64,000 nt of DNA from Oscillospiraceae bacterium (GCA_015066445.1 SVOK01000005.1:1-64000), one strand, 5' to 3'; shown: positions 1-10,771, counted from the first letter of the stretch. The notes: generated from the letters alone by a model not told the origin. A program made the numbers and translations.

Positions 1-115
1 GTTTATGGTTACTTGAACACTTTCCATTTTAACGGATTTCTTCCAAATATGCTCTACTTTTTTATTTCTATTTCAATTTTTCTTCGTAGGCTCTACTTGG
101 TTACCCCAACATTTA

Positions 116-1423
116 TTATAGAGCCTTAAAATTAAAGGTAGCGTGAGGGGCCTGAGTTTTGCGGAATTCGGTTGTTATATCCTTAAATACTGTTGAATAA
201 ATTTTCCATTTACCGTATTGAGGGAATAAAATCTGCTCGTTTGTTTTCTTGGCTTTAACAACCAAGTTTTGTGATAGGCCCCTTTCTTTGTTACCGCTTA
301 GATATGTATATAAACAGATACCACCTTGATATTTCTGTTGCTTTAACAGGTTTGTGAGGTATTTAAGATGCGCAACGCAGTAAGATTCATCAGCTTTGCC
401 TCCACTCCAAAGAGAGGTTGTATAAGCACAGGGGAAATACCATACGTTAACATCGTGGTCAAAAAGTGCTAAAAGAATTTTTGTGTATTCCGAATAATAA
501 CTCTTACCGTCGGTTATATTCGGATAGGTTTTATTAAGCTTATCAATATATGTGCCGTTGCTGTAACCGTCACGAACATCAACACTATAGCTGTCAAAAG
601 CAACGTCGGTAACATATTTTAATGCCGCAGGATTAATTTTTTTCATATTAGCAGCATCCATATCAATTTGATTTTGGTTGCCTTCATAGCCTGTAAATTC
701 ACCAGTTGCAAAAACAGGGAAGTTGCGTTTTCCGTATTTTTCATAAAATGCCTTAGTCATAGTTAAAAAGTCAGCATTGCTTTGCCCTCGCCAAATGTTC
801 TCGTCGTAATGGAAGCCTAAGAATAAGTCCCAAAGCTGTTTATTATCCCTTATTTGGTCAAGATAAGAGAATTTGTCTACATATTTTTCAATAGTTGTAT
901 ATTGACTGTCATAGTAGCTCCAGGCAGATATCCAGAACGATACGTTGTATTTTATCAGCATATCGGTAAATTTCTGCTGTTTTAAGCTATCAACACCGAT
1001 AATGATATTGTTACAGTATCCATTATAAAAAATATCCTCTATCTCATCAAAACGGGTAAAGCCGGTTCCGTCATAGTTTGTAGCCTTACTTAAATTGAAG
1101 TGATACATAGTAATAGCAAGGGCATTTTGTCCCGGAATGGTTCTATCGATATTAACATCATCATATTTTGAAGAATTATCTTCACTTTCTGTAACCTTAG
1201 AGCTTTCGGGTTTGCTTTCTTCAGGCTCAGAGGAGACGTTATCGTTGCTGGCTTGGTTATCAGAAGTTACAGTTTCGGTAGAGCTTTCTTCCTCCTCATA
1301 AACTATTACTTCTTCAATAAATGAGCTGTTATCGCTATTTACAGCATTCTTTTTACAGCCGCAAACTGTTACAAGCAATAAGAAAGAAAGAAAAAGTGAA
1401 ATTAGTCTTTTAATTTTCAGCAT
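116..1423 (-). CDS. Secreted lipoprotein with a putative glycosidase-like domain
   Basis: A 435-residue protein with a lipoprotein signal peptide: basic start, hydrophobic stretch, then VCGC with the lipidated cysteine at about residue 23. A Glu/Ser-rich linker follows to about residue 95. The rest (about 100-435) is one globular domain rich in Trp, Tyr and Asp with short motifs such as FLGFHYDEN and DVAFDSYSVD, which suggest a TIM-barrel glycoside-hydrolase-like fold. I do not recognise an exact family. It would sit on the outer face of the membrane. It lies downstream of the purine operon on the same strand but behind that operon's terminator and with its own extended -10, so it is probably a separate unit. 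The function is unknown. Confidence 0.75.
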   Translation of the reverse strand: MLKIKRLISLFLSFLLLVTVCGCKKNAVNSDNSSFIEEVIVYEEEESSTETVTSDNQASNDNVSSEPEESKPESSKVTESEDNSSKYDDVNIDRTIPGQNALAITMYHFNLSKATNYDGTGFTRFDEIEDIFYNGYCNNIIIGVDSLKQQKFTDMLIKYNVSFWISAWSYYDSQYTTIEKYVDKFSYLDQIRDNKQLWDLFLGFHYDENIWRGQSNADFLTMTKAFYEKYGKRNFPVFATGEFTGYEGNQNQIDMDAANMKKINPAALKYVTDVAFDSYSVDVRDGYSNGTYIDKLNKTYPNITDGKSYYSEYTKILLALFDHDVNVWYFPCAYTTSLWSGGKADESYCVAHLKYLTNLLKQQKYQGGICLYTYLSGNKERGLSQNLVVKAKKTNEQILFPQYGKWKIYSTVFKDITTEFRKTQAPHATFNFKAL

Positions 1424-1455
1424 AATATCTCTCCTAATAAAATAAGTTTTTCTAT

Positions 1456-1464
1456 ATTATAACA
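1456..1464 (-). promoter_or_regulatory. Extended -10 promoter for the lipoprotein gene
   Basis: On the minus strand, TGTTATAAT gives a perfect -10 with an upstream TG, about 30 bp before the ATG at 1423. There is no good -35 hexamer, as expected for an extended -10 promoter. A GGAGAG ribosome site lies between it and the start. Confidence 0.45.
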
Positions 1465-1521
1465 TATAGTTTTAAAAATTTCCTTAATTTTTTAAAATAA
1501 AACTGTATTTTGTGAATTAAA

Positions 1522-1560
1522 AAAAGAGCAATGTCCTAAATAAGCAGGCATTGCTCTTTT
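1522..1560 (-). terminator. Rho-independent terminator after fhs
   Basis: A 12-bp inverted repeat (AAAAGAGCAATG / CATTGCTCTTTT) with a 15-nt loop and T/A runs on both sides. It ends the long purine operon and could work in both directions. Confidence 0.85.
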
Positions 1561-1575
1561 TTTAATTAAATTTTA

Positions 1576-3252
1576 TTAGAATAAACCTGTGATTTTGCCG
1601 TCTTCATCGATATCAATGCGTTCTGCGGCAGGAGCTTTGGGAAGTCCCGGCATAGTCATAATATCACCTGTAAGAACAACTATAAAGCCGGCACCTGCAG
1701 AAATTTTAATATTTCTTACTGTTACGGTAAAGCCTGTGGGAGCACCTAGCTTTGTCGCATCATCAGAGAAGCTGTACTGCGTTTTTGCAACACAGATAGG
1801 TGAGTTTTCAAATCCCATTTCAGCAAGCTTCTGTGCCTGTTTTTTAGCGTTTGGAGTGAGAACTACACCGTCACCACCGTAAATCTTCTTAACAACAGCA
1901 GTGATTTTATCCTCAATAGTACCGTCAAGCTCATAACTAAAGGTAAAGTCGCTCTTTTCCTCTTCACAAAGACGAACAACCTCGCGGGCTAATTCTTCGC
2001 CGCCTTTGCCGCCTTCTGCCCATACATTTGAAAGAACAACATTAACGCCTAATTCTTTACATTTTTCAATTATGAAGTTAATTTCGTTATCAGTATCGGT
2101 GGGGAAACGGTTAACTGCAACAACACAAGGAAGCTTGTAAACATTTTTAATGTTTGAAACATGGCGGAGCAAGTTTGGAATACCTTTTTCAAGTGCTTCT
2201 AAGTTTTCTTCGCCTAAAGCCTTTTTGTCAAGACCGCCGTGCATTTTAAGTGCACGGACAGTTGCAACCATAACAACGGCTGATGGGGTTAGCCCTGCCA
2301 TACGGCACTTAATATCAAGGAATTTTTCAGCGCCAAGGTCAGCTCCAAAGCCTGCCTCTGTTATTGCGTAATCAGCTAATTTCATTGCCATTTTAGTAGC
2401 AGTTACCGAGTTACAGCCGTGAGCAATGTTAGCAAAAGGTCCGCCGTGGACTAAAGCGGGTGTTCCTTCAAGGGTTTGTACTAAATTTGGCTTTAATGCA
2501 TCCTTTAAGAGTGCTGCCATAGCGCCTGCGGCATTAAGCTGACCTGCAGTTACAGGTTCATCATTAAAGGTGTAACCAACAATAATTCTTGAAAGTCTAT
2601 CTTTAAGGTCGGTAATAGAAGAAGCGAGGCAAAGAACTGCCATAATTTCACTTGCAACTGTAATATCAAAACCGTCCTCACGGGGAACGCCGTTTACTTT
2701 ACCGCCAAGACCATCGGTTACAAATCTTAGCTGACGGTCATTCATATCAACACAGCGCTTCCAGGTAATTCTGCGAACATCAATACCCAATGCGTTGCCC
2801 TGATGAATGTGGTTATCAAGCATGGCGGCAAGAAGGTTGTTTGCGGCACCTATTGCGTGGAAGTCACCAGTAAAGTGAAGATTAATATCCTCCATAGGAA
2901 CAACCTGTGCATAACCGCCGCCTGCAGCACCGCCCTTAATACCGAAAACAGGTCCTAAGGATGGCTCGCGAAGAGCTACACAAACATTTTTGCCGATTCT
3001 GCTCATACCGTCTGCAAGACCAATGGTTGTAGTGGTTTTACCCTCACCGGCAGGGGTGGGGGTAATAGCCGTTACAAGAATAAGCTTACCGTTTTCATTC
3101 TCGTTTTTGTTAAGTAAAGAAAGGTCGATTTTTGCCTTGTATTTACCGTATTGCTCGAGATTTTCCTCAGGAATACCCGCTTTTTTTGCAATTTCTGTAA
3201 TAGGTTTCATTTCACACTGTTGTGCAATTTCAATATCGGTTAAATATGCCAT
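1576..3252 (-). CDS. fhs: Formate--tetrahydrofolate ligase
   Basis: Makes 10-formyl-tetrahydrofolate from formate, THF and ATP in the cytoplasm. At 558 residues it is full length for the family. The nucleotide-binding loop [15 protein letters not shown] is at about residues 64-78, and the conserved [24 protein letters not shown] region follows near 95-112. It is the last gene of the purine operon, 12 bp after purL. Its product feeds the two formyl-transfer steps (PurN and AICAR transformylase) encoded upstream, so its placement under the ZTP riboswitch makes metabolic sense. The start has an AGAGGTAATT ribosome site. Confidence 0.97.
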   Translation of the reverse strand: MAYLTDIEIAQQCEMKPITEIAKKAGIPEENLEQYGKYKAKIDLSLLNKNENENGKLILVTAITPTPAGEGKTTTTIGLADGMSRIGKNVCVALREPSLGPVFGIKGGAAGGGYAQVVPMEDINLHFTGDFHAIGAANNLLAAMLDNHIHQGNALGIDVRRITWKRCVDMNDRQLRFVTDGLGGKVNGVPREDGFDITVASEIMAVLCLASSITDLKDRLSRIIVGYTFNDEPVTAGQLNAAGAMAALLKDALKPNLVQTLEGTPALVHGGPFANIAHGCNSVTATKMAMKLADYAITEAGFGADLGAEKFLDIKCRMAGLTPSAVVMVATVRALKMHGGLDKKALGEENLEALEKGIPNLLRHVSNIKNVYKLPCVVAVNRFPTDTDNEINFIIEKCKELGVNVVLSNVWAEGGKGGEELAREVVRLCEEEKSDFTFSYELDGTIEDKITAVVKKIYGGDGVVLTPNAKKQAQKLAEMGFENSPICVAKTQYSFSDDATKLGAPTGFTVTVRNIKISAGAGFIVVLTGDIMTMPGLPKAPAAERIDIDEDGKITGLF

Positions 3253-3264
3253 TTTAATTACCTC

Positions 3265-6200
3265 TTATTTAAAGTATTTTACAGCCGACTTAAACATCTT
3301 AATGTCATAGTTGCCGGGAACATTCTTATAAAGACCGTCACCCCAGCGCTCGCTGTGTCCCATCTTACCGAATACTCTTCCGTCAGGCGAGGTGATACCT
3401 TCGATAGCGTACATAGAATCGTTGGGATTAAAGTGAACATCACTTGTGGCATTTCCGTCTAAATCAACATACTGTGTTGCAATCTGTCCGTTAGCGGCGA
3501 GTTCTTTTATGAGAGCCTCAGGTGCTAAGAAACGTCCCTCACCGTGAGAAATCGGAACATTGTAAATATCGCCAACATTAGTATCAGCTAGCCACGGAGA
3601 TTTATTAGAAGCAATTCTTGTTCTTACAATTCTTGACTGGTGGCGGGCAATTGTATTAAATGTAAGTGTAGGACAGTTTTCATCAGTATCAATAATCTTA
3701 CCGTAGGGAACAAGACCGAGTTTTATAAGAGCCTGGAAACCGTTACAAATACCGCACATAAGTCCGTCACGCTTTTCGAGTAACTCTGTAACCTGTTCTT
3801 TAATAGCACCGTTACGGAAGAAAGCGGTAATAAACTTACCACTACCATCGGGCTCGTCACCGCCTGAGAATCCGCCGGGAACAAATATCATCTGTGCGTT
3901 TTTAACCTTTTCAGCAAAGCTTTCAACACTGCGACTGATACCATCGGCTGAAAGATTGTTAATAACAAAAATTTCAGGGTCAGCGCCTGCGTCAGCCATA
4001 GCTTTTGCAGAGTCAAATTCACAGTTTGTACCTGGGAATACTGGGATAAGCACCTTAGGAGTAGCTACCTTTATTGCAGGAGCAACTCTTGATTCGGTAT
4101 CAAATGAGAAATTCTCCATAGGAGTCTTTCTGTCCTCAATATTGCACTTGTAAACACTTTCAAGCTTGTCTTCATAAATACCTAAAAGCTTGTTAAGGTC
4201 AACTTCTTCGTCACCTAAAGTGATTTTACCGTTATCGGTTACAGTACCAATAACAATTGCATCATCTATATCTTCTGTAACTTCAAGAATAAAGCTACCG
4301 TAATTATAACCGAATATGGCTTTATTGCACATATTACTGTCAAACTCAAAGCCTAAACCGTTACCGAAGCACATTTTCATAACAGCTTCACCAATACCGC
4401 CCATAGTAGGTGTGTAGCAAGCTACAACCTTACCTGAACGCATAAGCTCGGTTACACGGTTAAAGGTTTTAATCTGAGAAGCGGTATCAGGAAGATTTGT
4501 TTCACTGTCATACAATGGGCAAAGTAAAACAACTTTATTTCCTGCCTTTTTAAATTCAGGAGAAACAATATTTTTAATCTTATCAGTAGTAACTGCAAAG
4601 GAAACAAGGGTAGGTGGAACATCTAAATCCTCAAAGCTACCGCTCATTGAGTCCTTACCGCCAATAGAGCCGATACCGTACTCAAGCTGAGCTTTGAATG
4701 CGCCTAAAAGTGCAGATAAAGGCTTGCCCCAACGCTTACCGTCCTTACCGGGACGCTCAAAATACTCTTGGAATGTAAGGTAAACATCCTTAAAGTCAGC
4801 ACCCGATGCAATAAGCTTACTAACTGATTCAACAACAGCTAAATAAGCACCGTGATAGGGACTCTTTTCAGTGATAAAAGGATTGTAACCCCAAGCCATA
4901 AGTGAACAGTCAAGTGTGTGCTTTTTCTCAACCGAGATTTTGTGTACCATAGCCTGAATAGGTGTCAACTGATTTTTACCGCCAAAGGGCATTAGAACAG
5001 TGCCAGCGCCTATAGTTGAGTCAAACTGCTCGGAAAGACCGCGCTTTGAACAGATATTAAGGTCATCTGCTAAGGCTTGCATATTTTCAGCAAAGCCACC
5101 CTCAACAATCTTGCTGTAATCCTCAGGTTTAGCGGGAGTAATTGTAATATGCTTTTCAGCACCGTTGGAATTTAAGAATTCACGGCTTATATCAACTATT
5201 GTTTTGCCGTTCCAGGTCATAACAAGTCTTGGCTCGGCTTTAATATCAGCAACCTTAACAGCCTGTAAATTTTCTTTCTTTGCAAGCTCTAAGAAACGGT
5301 CGATATTTTCTTTTTCAATTACAACAGCCATTCTTTCCTGAGACTCACTTATTGCAAGCTCGGTACCGTCAAGACCGTCATACTTTTTAGGAACTGCGTT
5401 AAGGTCAATTAAAAGACCGTCTGCCAATTCACCGATAGCAACAGAAACACCGCCTGCACCAAAGTCGTTACAACGCTTAATCATACGGCAAGCTTCGTAG
5501 TTTCTGAAAAGTCTTTGTAGCTTTCTTTCCTCTGGTGCGTTACCTTTTTGTACCTCAGCACCGCAAGACTCGAGCGATTCGATAGTATGTGATTTAGAAG
5601 AGCCTGTAGCACCGCCGCAACCGTCACGGCCGGTAGAACCGCCAAGAAGAATTACAACATCACCGGGGGCGGGTACTTCACGGCGCACATTTTCTGCCGG
5701 TGTAGCGGCAATAACTGCACCTATTTCCATACGCTTTGCAGCATAACCGTCGTGATAAATTTCATCAACAATGCCGGTAGCAAGACCTATCTGGTTACCG
5801 TAAGAGGAATAACCGTCAGCCGCGGTAGTAACGATTTTTCTTTGTGGAAGCTTACCTTCCATAGTTTCTGCAACGCTCTTTAAGGGGTTAGCAGCACCTG
5901 TAACACGCATTGCCGCATAAACATAGCTTCTGCCTGAAAGCGGGTCACGGATAGCACCGCCGATACAGGTTGCTGCACCTCCGAAAGGTTCTATTTCTGT
6001 GGGGTGGTTGTGGGTTTCATTTTTAAAGAGTAAGAGCCAATCTTCTTCTTTTCCGTCAACCTCAACCTTTATTTTAACGGTACAAGCGTTGATTTCTTCG
6101 GATTCATCGAGCTTTTCAAGCTTACCGTCTTTTTTAAGTTGACGAACTGCAAGAGTAGCAATATCCATAAGGCAAACAGGCTTTGTTCTGCCTAAAGATT

Positions 6201-6957
6201 TGCGGGTTTCAATATATTCGTTATAAGTGCTCTGTAAAAGCTCGTCTTCAAATTTAACATCATCAATGTTAGTAAGGAAGGTAGTATGACGACAATGGTC
6301 AGACCAATATGTATCAATCATTCTGATTTCAGTAATGGTTGGATTGCGGTTTTCAGATTTAAAGTAGTCCTGACAGAAAGCAATATCGTCAGCATCCATT
6401 GCAAGACCGTACTTTGAAACAAAGTCCTCAAGACCTTTTCTATCTAATTCAATGAAGCCGTCAAGAGTTTCAACAGTAGTAGGAATATCATACTTTGTTT
6501 CTAAGGTTTCAGGCTTTTCAAGTGTAGCCTCCCTTGCTTCTACAGGGTTAATAACATATTTCTTAATTTCATTTAGCTCTGCCTCGGTCACATTACCGTA
6601 AAGCAAATAAACTTTAGCAGTCCTTACACGGGGGCGCTCCTTTTGAGATATAATCTGTATACACTGTGCGGCAGAGTCAGCACGCTGGTCAAACTGACCC
6701 GGCAAAAACTCAACAGCAAAAACCGTAGCTCCGTCGGTGTTAATATCATTTGTAGCAATATCAAGCTGAGGCTCGGAAAATACAGTGCCCACAGCATAAT
6801 CGAACAAATCTTTTTCAATGTTATCTACATCATAACGGTTAATAACTCTTACATCTTCTACAGAGTTTATCTGTAAAAGACCGTTAATATCCTTTAAAAG
6901 ACCTTTAGCTTCATTAGCAAGCTCTTTTTTCTTTTCAACAAATATACGGTAAACCAT
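3265..6957 (-). CDS. purL: Phosphoribosylformylglycinamidine synthase, single-chain
   Basis: Converts FGAR, glutamine and ATP to FGAM (fourth step of IMP synthesis). The 1230-residue protein is the large single-chain clostridial form. The N-terminal part and the two PurM-like halves occupy about residues 1-960, with the typical DTYWSDHCRHTTF and FKNETHNHPTEIEPFGGAAT motifs. A PurQ-type glutaminase domain fills about 970-1230. The glutaminase nucleophile is in GLMCGICNGFQAL and its histidine in SHGEGRF, so ammonia channelling looks intact. It is 3 bp from purD and 12 bp from fhs. Confidence 0.97.
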   Translation of the reverse strand: MVYRIFVEKKKELANEAKGLLKDINGLLQINSVEDVRVINRYDVDNIEKDLFDYAVGTVFSEPQLDIATNDINTDGATVFAVEFLPGQFDQRADSAAQCIQIISQKERPRVRTAKVYLLYGNVTEAELNEIKKYVINPVEAREATLEKPETLETKYDIPTTVETLDGFIELDRKGLEDFVSKYGLAMDADDIAFCQDYFKSENRNPTITEIRMIDTYWSDHCRHTTFLTNIDDVKFEDELLQSTYNEYIETRKSLGRTKPVCLMDIATLAVRQLKKDGKLEKLDESEEINACTVKIKVEVDGKEEDWLLLFKNETHNHPTEIEPFGGAATCIGGAIRDPLSGRSYVYAAMRVTGAANPLKSVAETMEGKLPQRKIVTTAADGYSSYGNQIGLATGIVDEIYHDGYAAKRMEIGAVIAATPAENVRREVPAPGDVVILLGGSTGRDGCGGATGSSKSHTIESLESCGAEVQKGNAPEERKLQRLFRNYEACRMIKRCNDFGAGGVSVAIGELADGLLIDLNAVPKKYDGLDGTELAISESQERMAVVIEKENIDRFLELAKKENLQAVKVADIKAEPRLVMTWNGKTIVDISREFLNSNGAEKHITITPAKPEDYSKIVEGGFAENMQALADDLNICSKRGLSEQFDSTIGAGTVLMPFGGKNQLTPIQAMVHKISVEKKHTLDCSLMAWGYNPFITEKSPYHGAYLAVVESVSKLIASGADFKDVYLTFQEYFERPGKDGKRWGKPLSALLGAFKAQLEYGIGSIGGKDSMSGSFEDLDVPPTLVSFAVTTDKIKNIVSPEFKKAGNKVVLLCPLYDSETNLPDTASQIKTFNRVTELMRSGKVVACYTPTMGGIGEAVMKMCFGNGLGFEFDSNMCNKAIFGYNYGSFILEVTEDIDDAIVIGTVTDNGKITLGDEEVDLNKLLGIYEDKLESVYKCNIEDRKTPMENFSFDTESRVAPAIKVATPKVLIPVFPGTNCEFDSAKAMADAGADPEIFVINNLSADGISRSVESFAEKVKNAQMIFVPGGFSGGDEPDGSGKFITAFFRNGAIKEQVTELLEKRDGLMCGICNGFQALIKLGLVPYGKIIDTDENCPTLTFNTIARHQSRIVRTRIASNKSPWLADTNVGDIYNVPISHGEGRFLAPEALIKELAANGQIATQYVDLDGNATSDVHFNPNDSMYAIEGITSPDGRVFGKMGHSERWGDGLYKNVPGNYDIKMFKSAVKYFK

Positions 6958-6960
6958 AAA

Positions 6961-8232
6961 TTACTCTCCTTTAATTGCCTTTAATGCTTTAGCACCGATA
7001 TCGTTTCTGTAAAAAGCATTTTGGAAGCTTACAAGCTTTACATTTTCGTATGCTTTTTTAAGTGCGGTTTCAAGATTTTCTGCAGTATCTGTAACGCCTA
7101 AAACTCGTCCGCCTGCAGTTTTTAGAATGTCTCCGTCAAGCTTAGCACCTGCAACATAAACCTTATCAGCAACAGTATCATCTATTTTAAGCTCAAATCC
7201 GCTATCGTACTTTTGAGGATAACCCTTAGATGCCATTACAACACAAGCCGCCGCGCCGTTTTTAAATTTAACCTCGGTATCAGCTAAAGTGCCATTGGTT
7301 GTGGCCTGCATAACTGTGAGTAAATCGCTTTCCAAAAGGGGAAGAACAACCTGTGTTTCAGGGTCGCCGAAACGGCAGTTATATTCAATAACCTTAGGTC
7401 CTTTAGGTGTAAGCATTAAGCCGAAGTAAAGACAGCCCTTAAAGCTTCTGCCTTCTTTATTCATAGCCTCAACTGTAGGAATAAAGATTGTTTCCATACA
7501 GGTTTTAGCAATATCATCTGTGTAATAGGGGTTAGGAGCAACCGTTCCCATACCGCCTGTGTTAAGACCTTTATCACCGTCTAAGGCACGCTTATGGTCC
7601 ATTGAAGAAACCATTGGTATTACGGTTTTACCGTCCGTAAATGAAAGAACTGAAACCTCAGGTCCAGTTAAAAATTCTTCAATAACGATGTTGTTACCGC
7701 TATCTCCGAATACCTTGTCCTCCATCATAGAGCGAACAGCATTAACAGCGTCATCTCGGGTTTCTGCAATGATTACACCTTTTCCGAGCGCTAAACCGTC
7801 TGCCTTGATAACGGTGGGAATAGGCGCGGTTTCAAGGTATTTAATTGCATCCTCAGCGTTACTGAAAACCTCATATTCTGCAGTAGGAATACCGTATTTT
7901 TTCATAAGATTTTTTGAAAAAACCTTACTGCCTTCGATTATAGCCGCCGCTTTATTAGGACCAAAGCAGGGAATACCTGCAGTTGTCAGTGCATCAACAG
8001 CACCTAAAACAAGCGGATCATCGGGAGCTACCACAGCATAGTCAATTCTATTATCGGTTGCGAATTTAACCTGAGCTTCAATATCCTTAGCTCCGATATC
8101 GACTAAGGTTGCATCATTTGCCATACCGCCGTTACCGGGTAATGCAAAGATTTCGGTTATGTTTTTATTTTCTTTAAGTTTTTTAATTATGGCGTGCTCA
8201 CGACCGCCGCCGCCTACAACCATTACCTTCAT
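6961..8232 (-). CDS. purD: Phosphoribosylamine--glycine ligase (GAR synthetase)
   Basis: Joins glycine to phosphoribosylamine with ATP (second step of IMP synthesis). It has 423 residues, normal length. It opens with the Rossmann-like MKVMVVGGGGREHAI and carries ATP-grasp motifs, including the KADGLALGKGV loop and EFLTGPEVSVLSF. The start has a good AAGGAGC ribosome site. The upstream neighbour glyA interconverts serine and glycine, the substrate of this enzyme. Confidence 0.96.
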   Translation of the reverse strand: MKVMVVGGGGREHAIIKKLKENKNITEIFALPGNGGMANDATLVDIGAKDIEAQVKFATDNRIDYAVVAPDDPLVLGAVDALTTAGIPCFGPNKAAAIIEGSKVFSKNLMKKYGIPTAEYEVFSNAEDAIKYLETAPIPTVIKADGLALGKGVIIAETRDDAVNAVRSMMEDKVFGDSGNNIVIEEFLTGPEVSVLSFTDGKTVIPMVSSMDHKRALDGDKGLNTGGMGTVAPNPYYTDDIAKTCMETIFIPTVEAMNKEGRSFKGCLYFGLMLTPKGPKVIEYNCRFGDPETQVVLPLLESDLLTVMQATTNGTLADTEVKFKNGAAACVVMASKGYPQKYDSGFELKIDDTVADKVYVAGAKLDGDILKTAGGRVLGVTDTAENLETALKKAYENVKLVSFQNAFYRNDIGAKALKAIKGE

Positions 8233-8279
8233 TTTATTGCTCCTTGGAATTTTAAATTTAAGTTTTAAAAAGCACAGAC

Positions 8280-8301
8280 ACCTCCCTCAAATGAGGGAGG
8301 T
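8280..8301. repeat. Perfect 10-bp inverted repeat between glyA and purD
   Basis: ACCTCCCTCA and TGAGGGAGGT are separated by 2 bases. It lies in the longest gap (82 bp) inside the purine operon. In the transcript it would form a tight hairpin without a clean U-run, so it is more likely an RNA-processing or stability element than a terminator. It may be a copy of a dispersed palindrome, but no second copy was noticed here. Confidence 0.6.
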
Positions 8302-8314
8302 AAATTTAAATATA

Positions 8315-9553
8315 TTAATAAATAGGGAACTGAGCGCAAAGCGCCTGAACTTCTTCGGAAATCTGAGCCTTTTTAACATCAAAATCGTTAACAGCCAAAG
8401 AAATCCATTTAGCCACCTTTTGCATTTCAGCTTCTTTAAAGCCGCGTGTTGTAACAGCAGGAGAGCCAAGTCTTACACCGCTTGTAACAAACGGACTTTG
8501 CGGGTCATTAGGAACGGTATTTTTATTTGCAGTAATATGAACTTCATCAAGTCTGTGTTCAAGTTCTTTACCTGTAATACCGTTTTTAATAAGCTTTAAG
8601 AGCATTAAGTGGTTATCAGTACCACCTGAAACAATTTCAAAACCTTCAGATTTAAGTCCGTCACAAAGAGCAGCAGCATTTTTAACAACCTGCTTCTGAT
8701 ACTCAACAAATTCAGGTGTTAAAGCCTCGCCCAAAGCTACAGCCTTAGCCGCAATAATGTGCATTAAAGGTCCGCCCTGTGTACCGGGGAAAACAGCCTT
8801 GTTAATCTTTGTGTAAATTTCTTCGTCATTGCAAAGAATCATACCGCCGCGAGGACCTCTTAAGGTTTTGTGTGTTGTAGTAGTTACGACATGGGCATAA
8901 GGAACGGGTGAGGGATGAACTCCTGCAGCAATAAGACCTGCAATATGAGCCATATCAACCATTAAATATGCGCCAACCTCGTCAGCAATTTCACGACAAC
9001 GGGGGAAATCGATAATTCTTGAATATGCAGAAGCGCCTACAACAATAAGCTTAGGTTTGCACTCTAATGCGATTTTACGCATTTCATCATAGTCAATAGT
9101 TTCAGTTTCATCATTAACACCGTAAGGTACAATGTTAAAATATTTACCTGAAATATTAACAGGTGAACCGTGCGATAAGTGACCGCCCTGCTGTAAATTC
9201 ATACCCATAACAGTGTCACCCGGCTGAATAAGTGCAAAGAATGCAGCGAGGTTTGCGTTAGCACCACTATGAGGCTGAACATTAGCAAAATTACAGCCAA
9301 AAAGCTTTTTAGCACGCTCACGAGCAATTTCCTCAACAATATCAACGCACTGACAGCCACCGTAATAACGCTTTGTAGGGTAGCCCTCTGCATACTTATT
9401 GGTAAGAACACCGCCTGCAGCTAATAAAACAGCCTTTGAAACTATATTTTCGGATGCGATAAGTTCGATATTATGACGCTGTCTTTGAAGCTCTAAGTCA
9501 CAAGCATTAGCAACTTCGCTATCAAAATTTTTAAGTTCTTCAAAAAAGTTCAT
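8315..9553 (-). CDS. glyA: Serine hydroxymethyltransferase
   Basis: A PLP enzyme that turns serine and THF into glycine and methylene-THF. At 412 residues it is typical. The PLP lysine is in [14 protein letters not shown], about residue 228. Other family motifs are SENIVS near the N-terminus and [14 protein letters not shown]. Within the purine operon it supplies both glycine (for PurD) and one-carbon units. The start is supported by an AGGAGAAA ribosome site 8-10 bp upstream. Confidence 0.97.
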   Translation of the reverse strand: MNFFEELKNFDSEVANACDLELQRQRHNIELIASENIVSKAVLLAAGGVLTNKYAEGYPTKRYYGGCQCVDIVEEIARERAKKLFGCNFANVQPHSGANANLAAFFALIQPGDTVMGMNLQQGGHLSHGSPVNISGKYFNIVPYGVNDETETIDYDEMRKIALECKPKLIVVGASAYSRIIDFPRCREIADEVGAYLMVDMAHIAGLIAAGVHPSPVPYAHVVTTTTHKTLRGPRGGMILCNDEEIYTKINKAVFPGTQGGPLMHIIAAKAVALGEALTPEFVEYQKQVVKNAAALCDGLKSEGFEIVSGGTDNHLMLLKLIKNGITGKELEHRLDEVHITANKNTVPNDPQSPFVTSGVRLGSPAVTTRGFKEAEMQKVAKWISLAVNDFDVKKAQISEEVQALCAQFPIY

Positions 9554-9574
9554 TTATTTTTCTCCTAAAGTTTA

Positions 9575-10759
9575 TTAATGGTGGAAAAGTCTCATTCCTG
9601 TAAATGCCATTGCAATACCGTATTTATTACAACAATCAATAACGGCATCATCTCTGATAGAGCCACCGGGCTCTGCAATATAAGAAACACCGCTTCTGTA
9701 AGCTCTCTCAATATTATCGTCAAATGGGAAGAATGCATCAGAACCGAGCGCTACACCCTTAATTGTAGAAAGATATTCTTTAATTTCTGCATCTGTAAGG
9801 GGAGAGGGCTGAGTTTTAAAATACTTCTGCCAGTTACCGTCTGCACAAACATCTTCTTCGTTTCTGTTAATATAACCGTCAATTACATTGTCTCTTGTAG
9901 GTCTGCCGATTTCATCGAGGAAAGGAAGATTTAATACCTTATCGTGCTGACGAAGGAACCATGTATCTGCCTTAGAGCCTGCAAGACGGGTACAATGTAT
10001 TCTTGACTGCTGTCCTGCACCAACGCCTATTGCCTGACCGTCAACCGCAAAGCAAACAGAGTTAGACTGTGTATACTTTAAGGTAATAAGAGAAATTATA
10101 AGGTCGCGCTTTGCGCTGTCAGGTAATTCTTTGTTTTCGGTAACAAGGTTTGAAAGTAATTCTTCGTTAATCTCAAAGTTATTTCTGCCTTGCTGAAAAG
10201 TAATACCGTAAACCTGTTTATGCTCTATAGCATCAGGTACATAATCAGGGTCTATCTTTACAATATTATAGTTACCGTTTCTCTTTGATTTTAAAATCTC
10301 AAGAGCTTCAGGCTCGTAACCGGGAGCAATAACACCGTCCGAAACCTCACGCTTGATAAGTAAAGCGGTTGTAACATCACAAACATCGGATAATGCTACC
10401 CAGTCACCAAAGGAACACATTCTGTCAGTACCACGGGCACGTGCATAAGCACAAGCAAGGGGAGAATCGTCAAGTCCTTCAATATCATCAACAAAGCAAG
10501 CTTTTTTAAGCTTATCTGATAACTTGGTTCCAACTGCAGCACTTGTAGGACTAACATGCTTGAAAGAAGTAACAGCGGGAAGTCCTAATGCTTCTTTTAA
10601 TTCTTTGACTAACTGCCAAGAGTTAAAAGCATCAAGAAAATTTATAAAACCGGGTCTGCCGCAAAGAATTTCAATAGGTAAATCGCTGCCGTTTGCCATA
10701 AAAATTTTAGCAGGCTTTTGGTTGGGGTTACAACCGTATTTAAGTTCAAATTCTTTCAT
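9575..10759 (-). CDS. purH: AICAR formyltransferase, stand-alone PurH C-terminal domain
   Basis: Transfers a formyl group from 10-formyl-THF to AICAR. The 394-residue protein matches only the transformylase half of bifunctional PurH; the N-terminal MGS-like IMP cyclohydrolase half is absent. The catalytic Lys-His pair is in SFKHVSPTSAA at residues 67-68. Another conserved stretch is GVGAGQQSRIHC. The missing cyclohydrolase is supplied by the PurO-like protein encoded just upstream (12 bp gap). Stand-alone forms have been called PurV in the literature, as I recall it. Confidence 0.93.
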   Translation of the reverse strand: MKEFELKYGCNPNQKPAKIFMANGSDLPIEILCGRPGFINFLDAFNSWQLVKELKEALGLPAVTSFKHVSPTSAAVGTKLSDKLKKACFVDDIEGLDDSPLACAYARARGTDRMCSFGDWVALSDVCDVTTALLIKREVSDGVIAPGYEPEALEILKSKRNGNYNIVKIDPDYVPDAIEHKQVYGITFQQGRNNFEINEELLSNLVTENKELPDSAKRDLIISLITLKYTQSNSVCFAVDGQAIGVGAGQQSRIHCTRLAGSKADTWFLRQHDKVLNLPFLDEIGRPTRDNVIDGYINRNEEDVCADGNWQKYFKTQPSPLTDAEIKEYLSTIKGVALGSDAFFPFDDNIERAYRSGVSYIAEPGGSIRDDAVIDCCNKYGIAMAFTGMRLFHH

Positions 10760-10771
10760 TTTTACTTCTCC

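Noticed and set aside
1..115. Possible start of a minus-strand gene running off the left edge (ATG at 27, only 9 codons)
   Set aside because: Too short to identify, with no clear ribosome site. No terminator or other feature was supported in this stretch.
7559..8041. 160-codon plus-strand reading frame opposite purD
   Set aside because: It is the antisense of a clearly coding purD; no ribosome site and no recognisable family.
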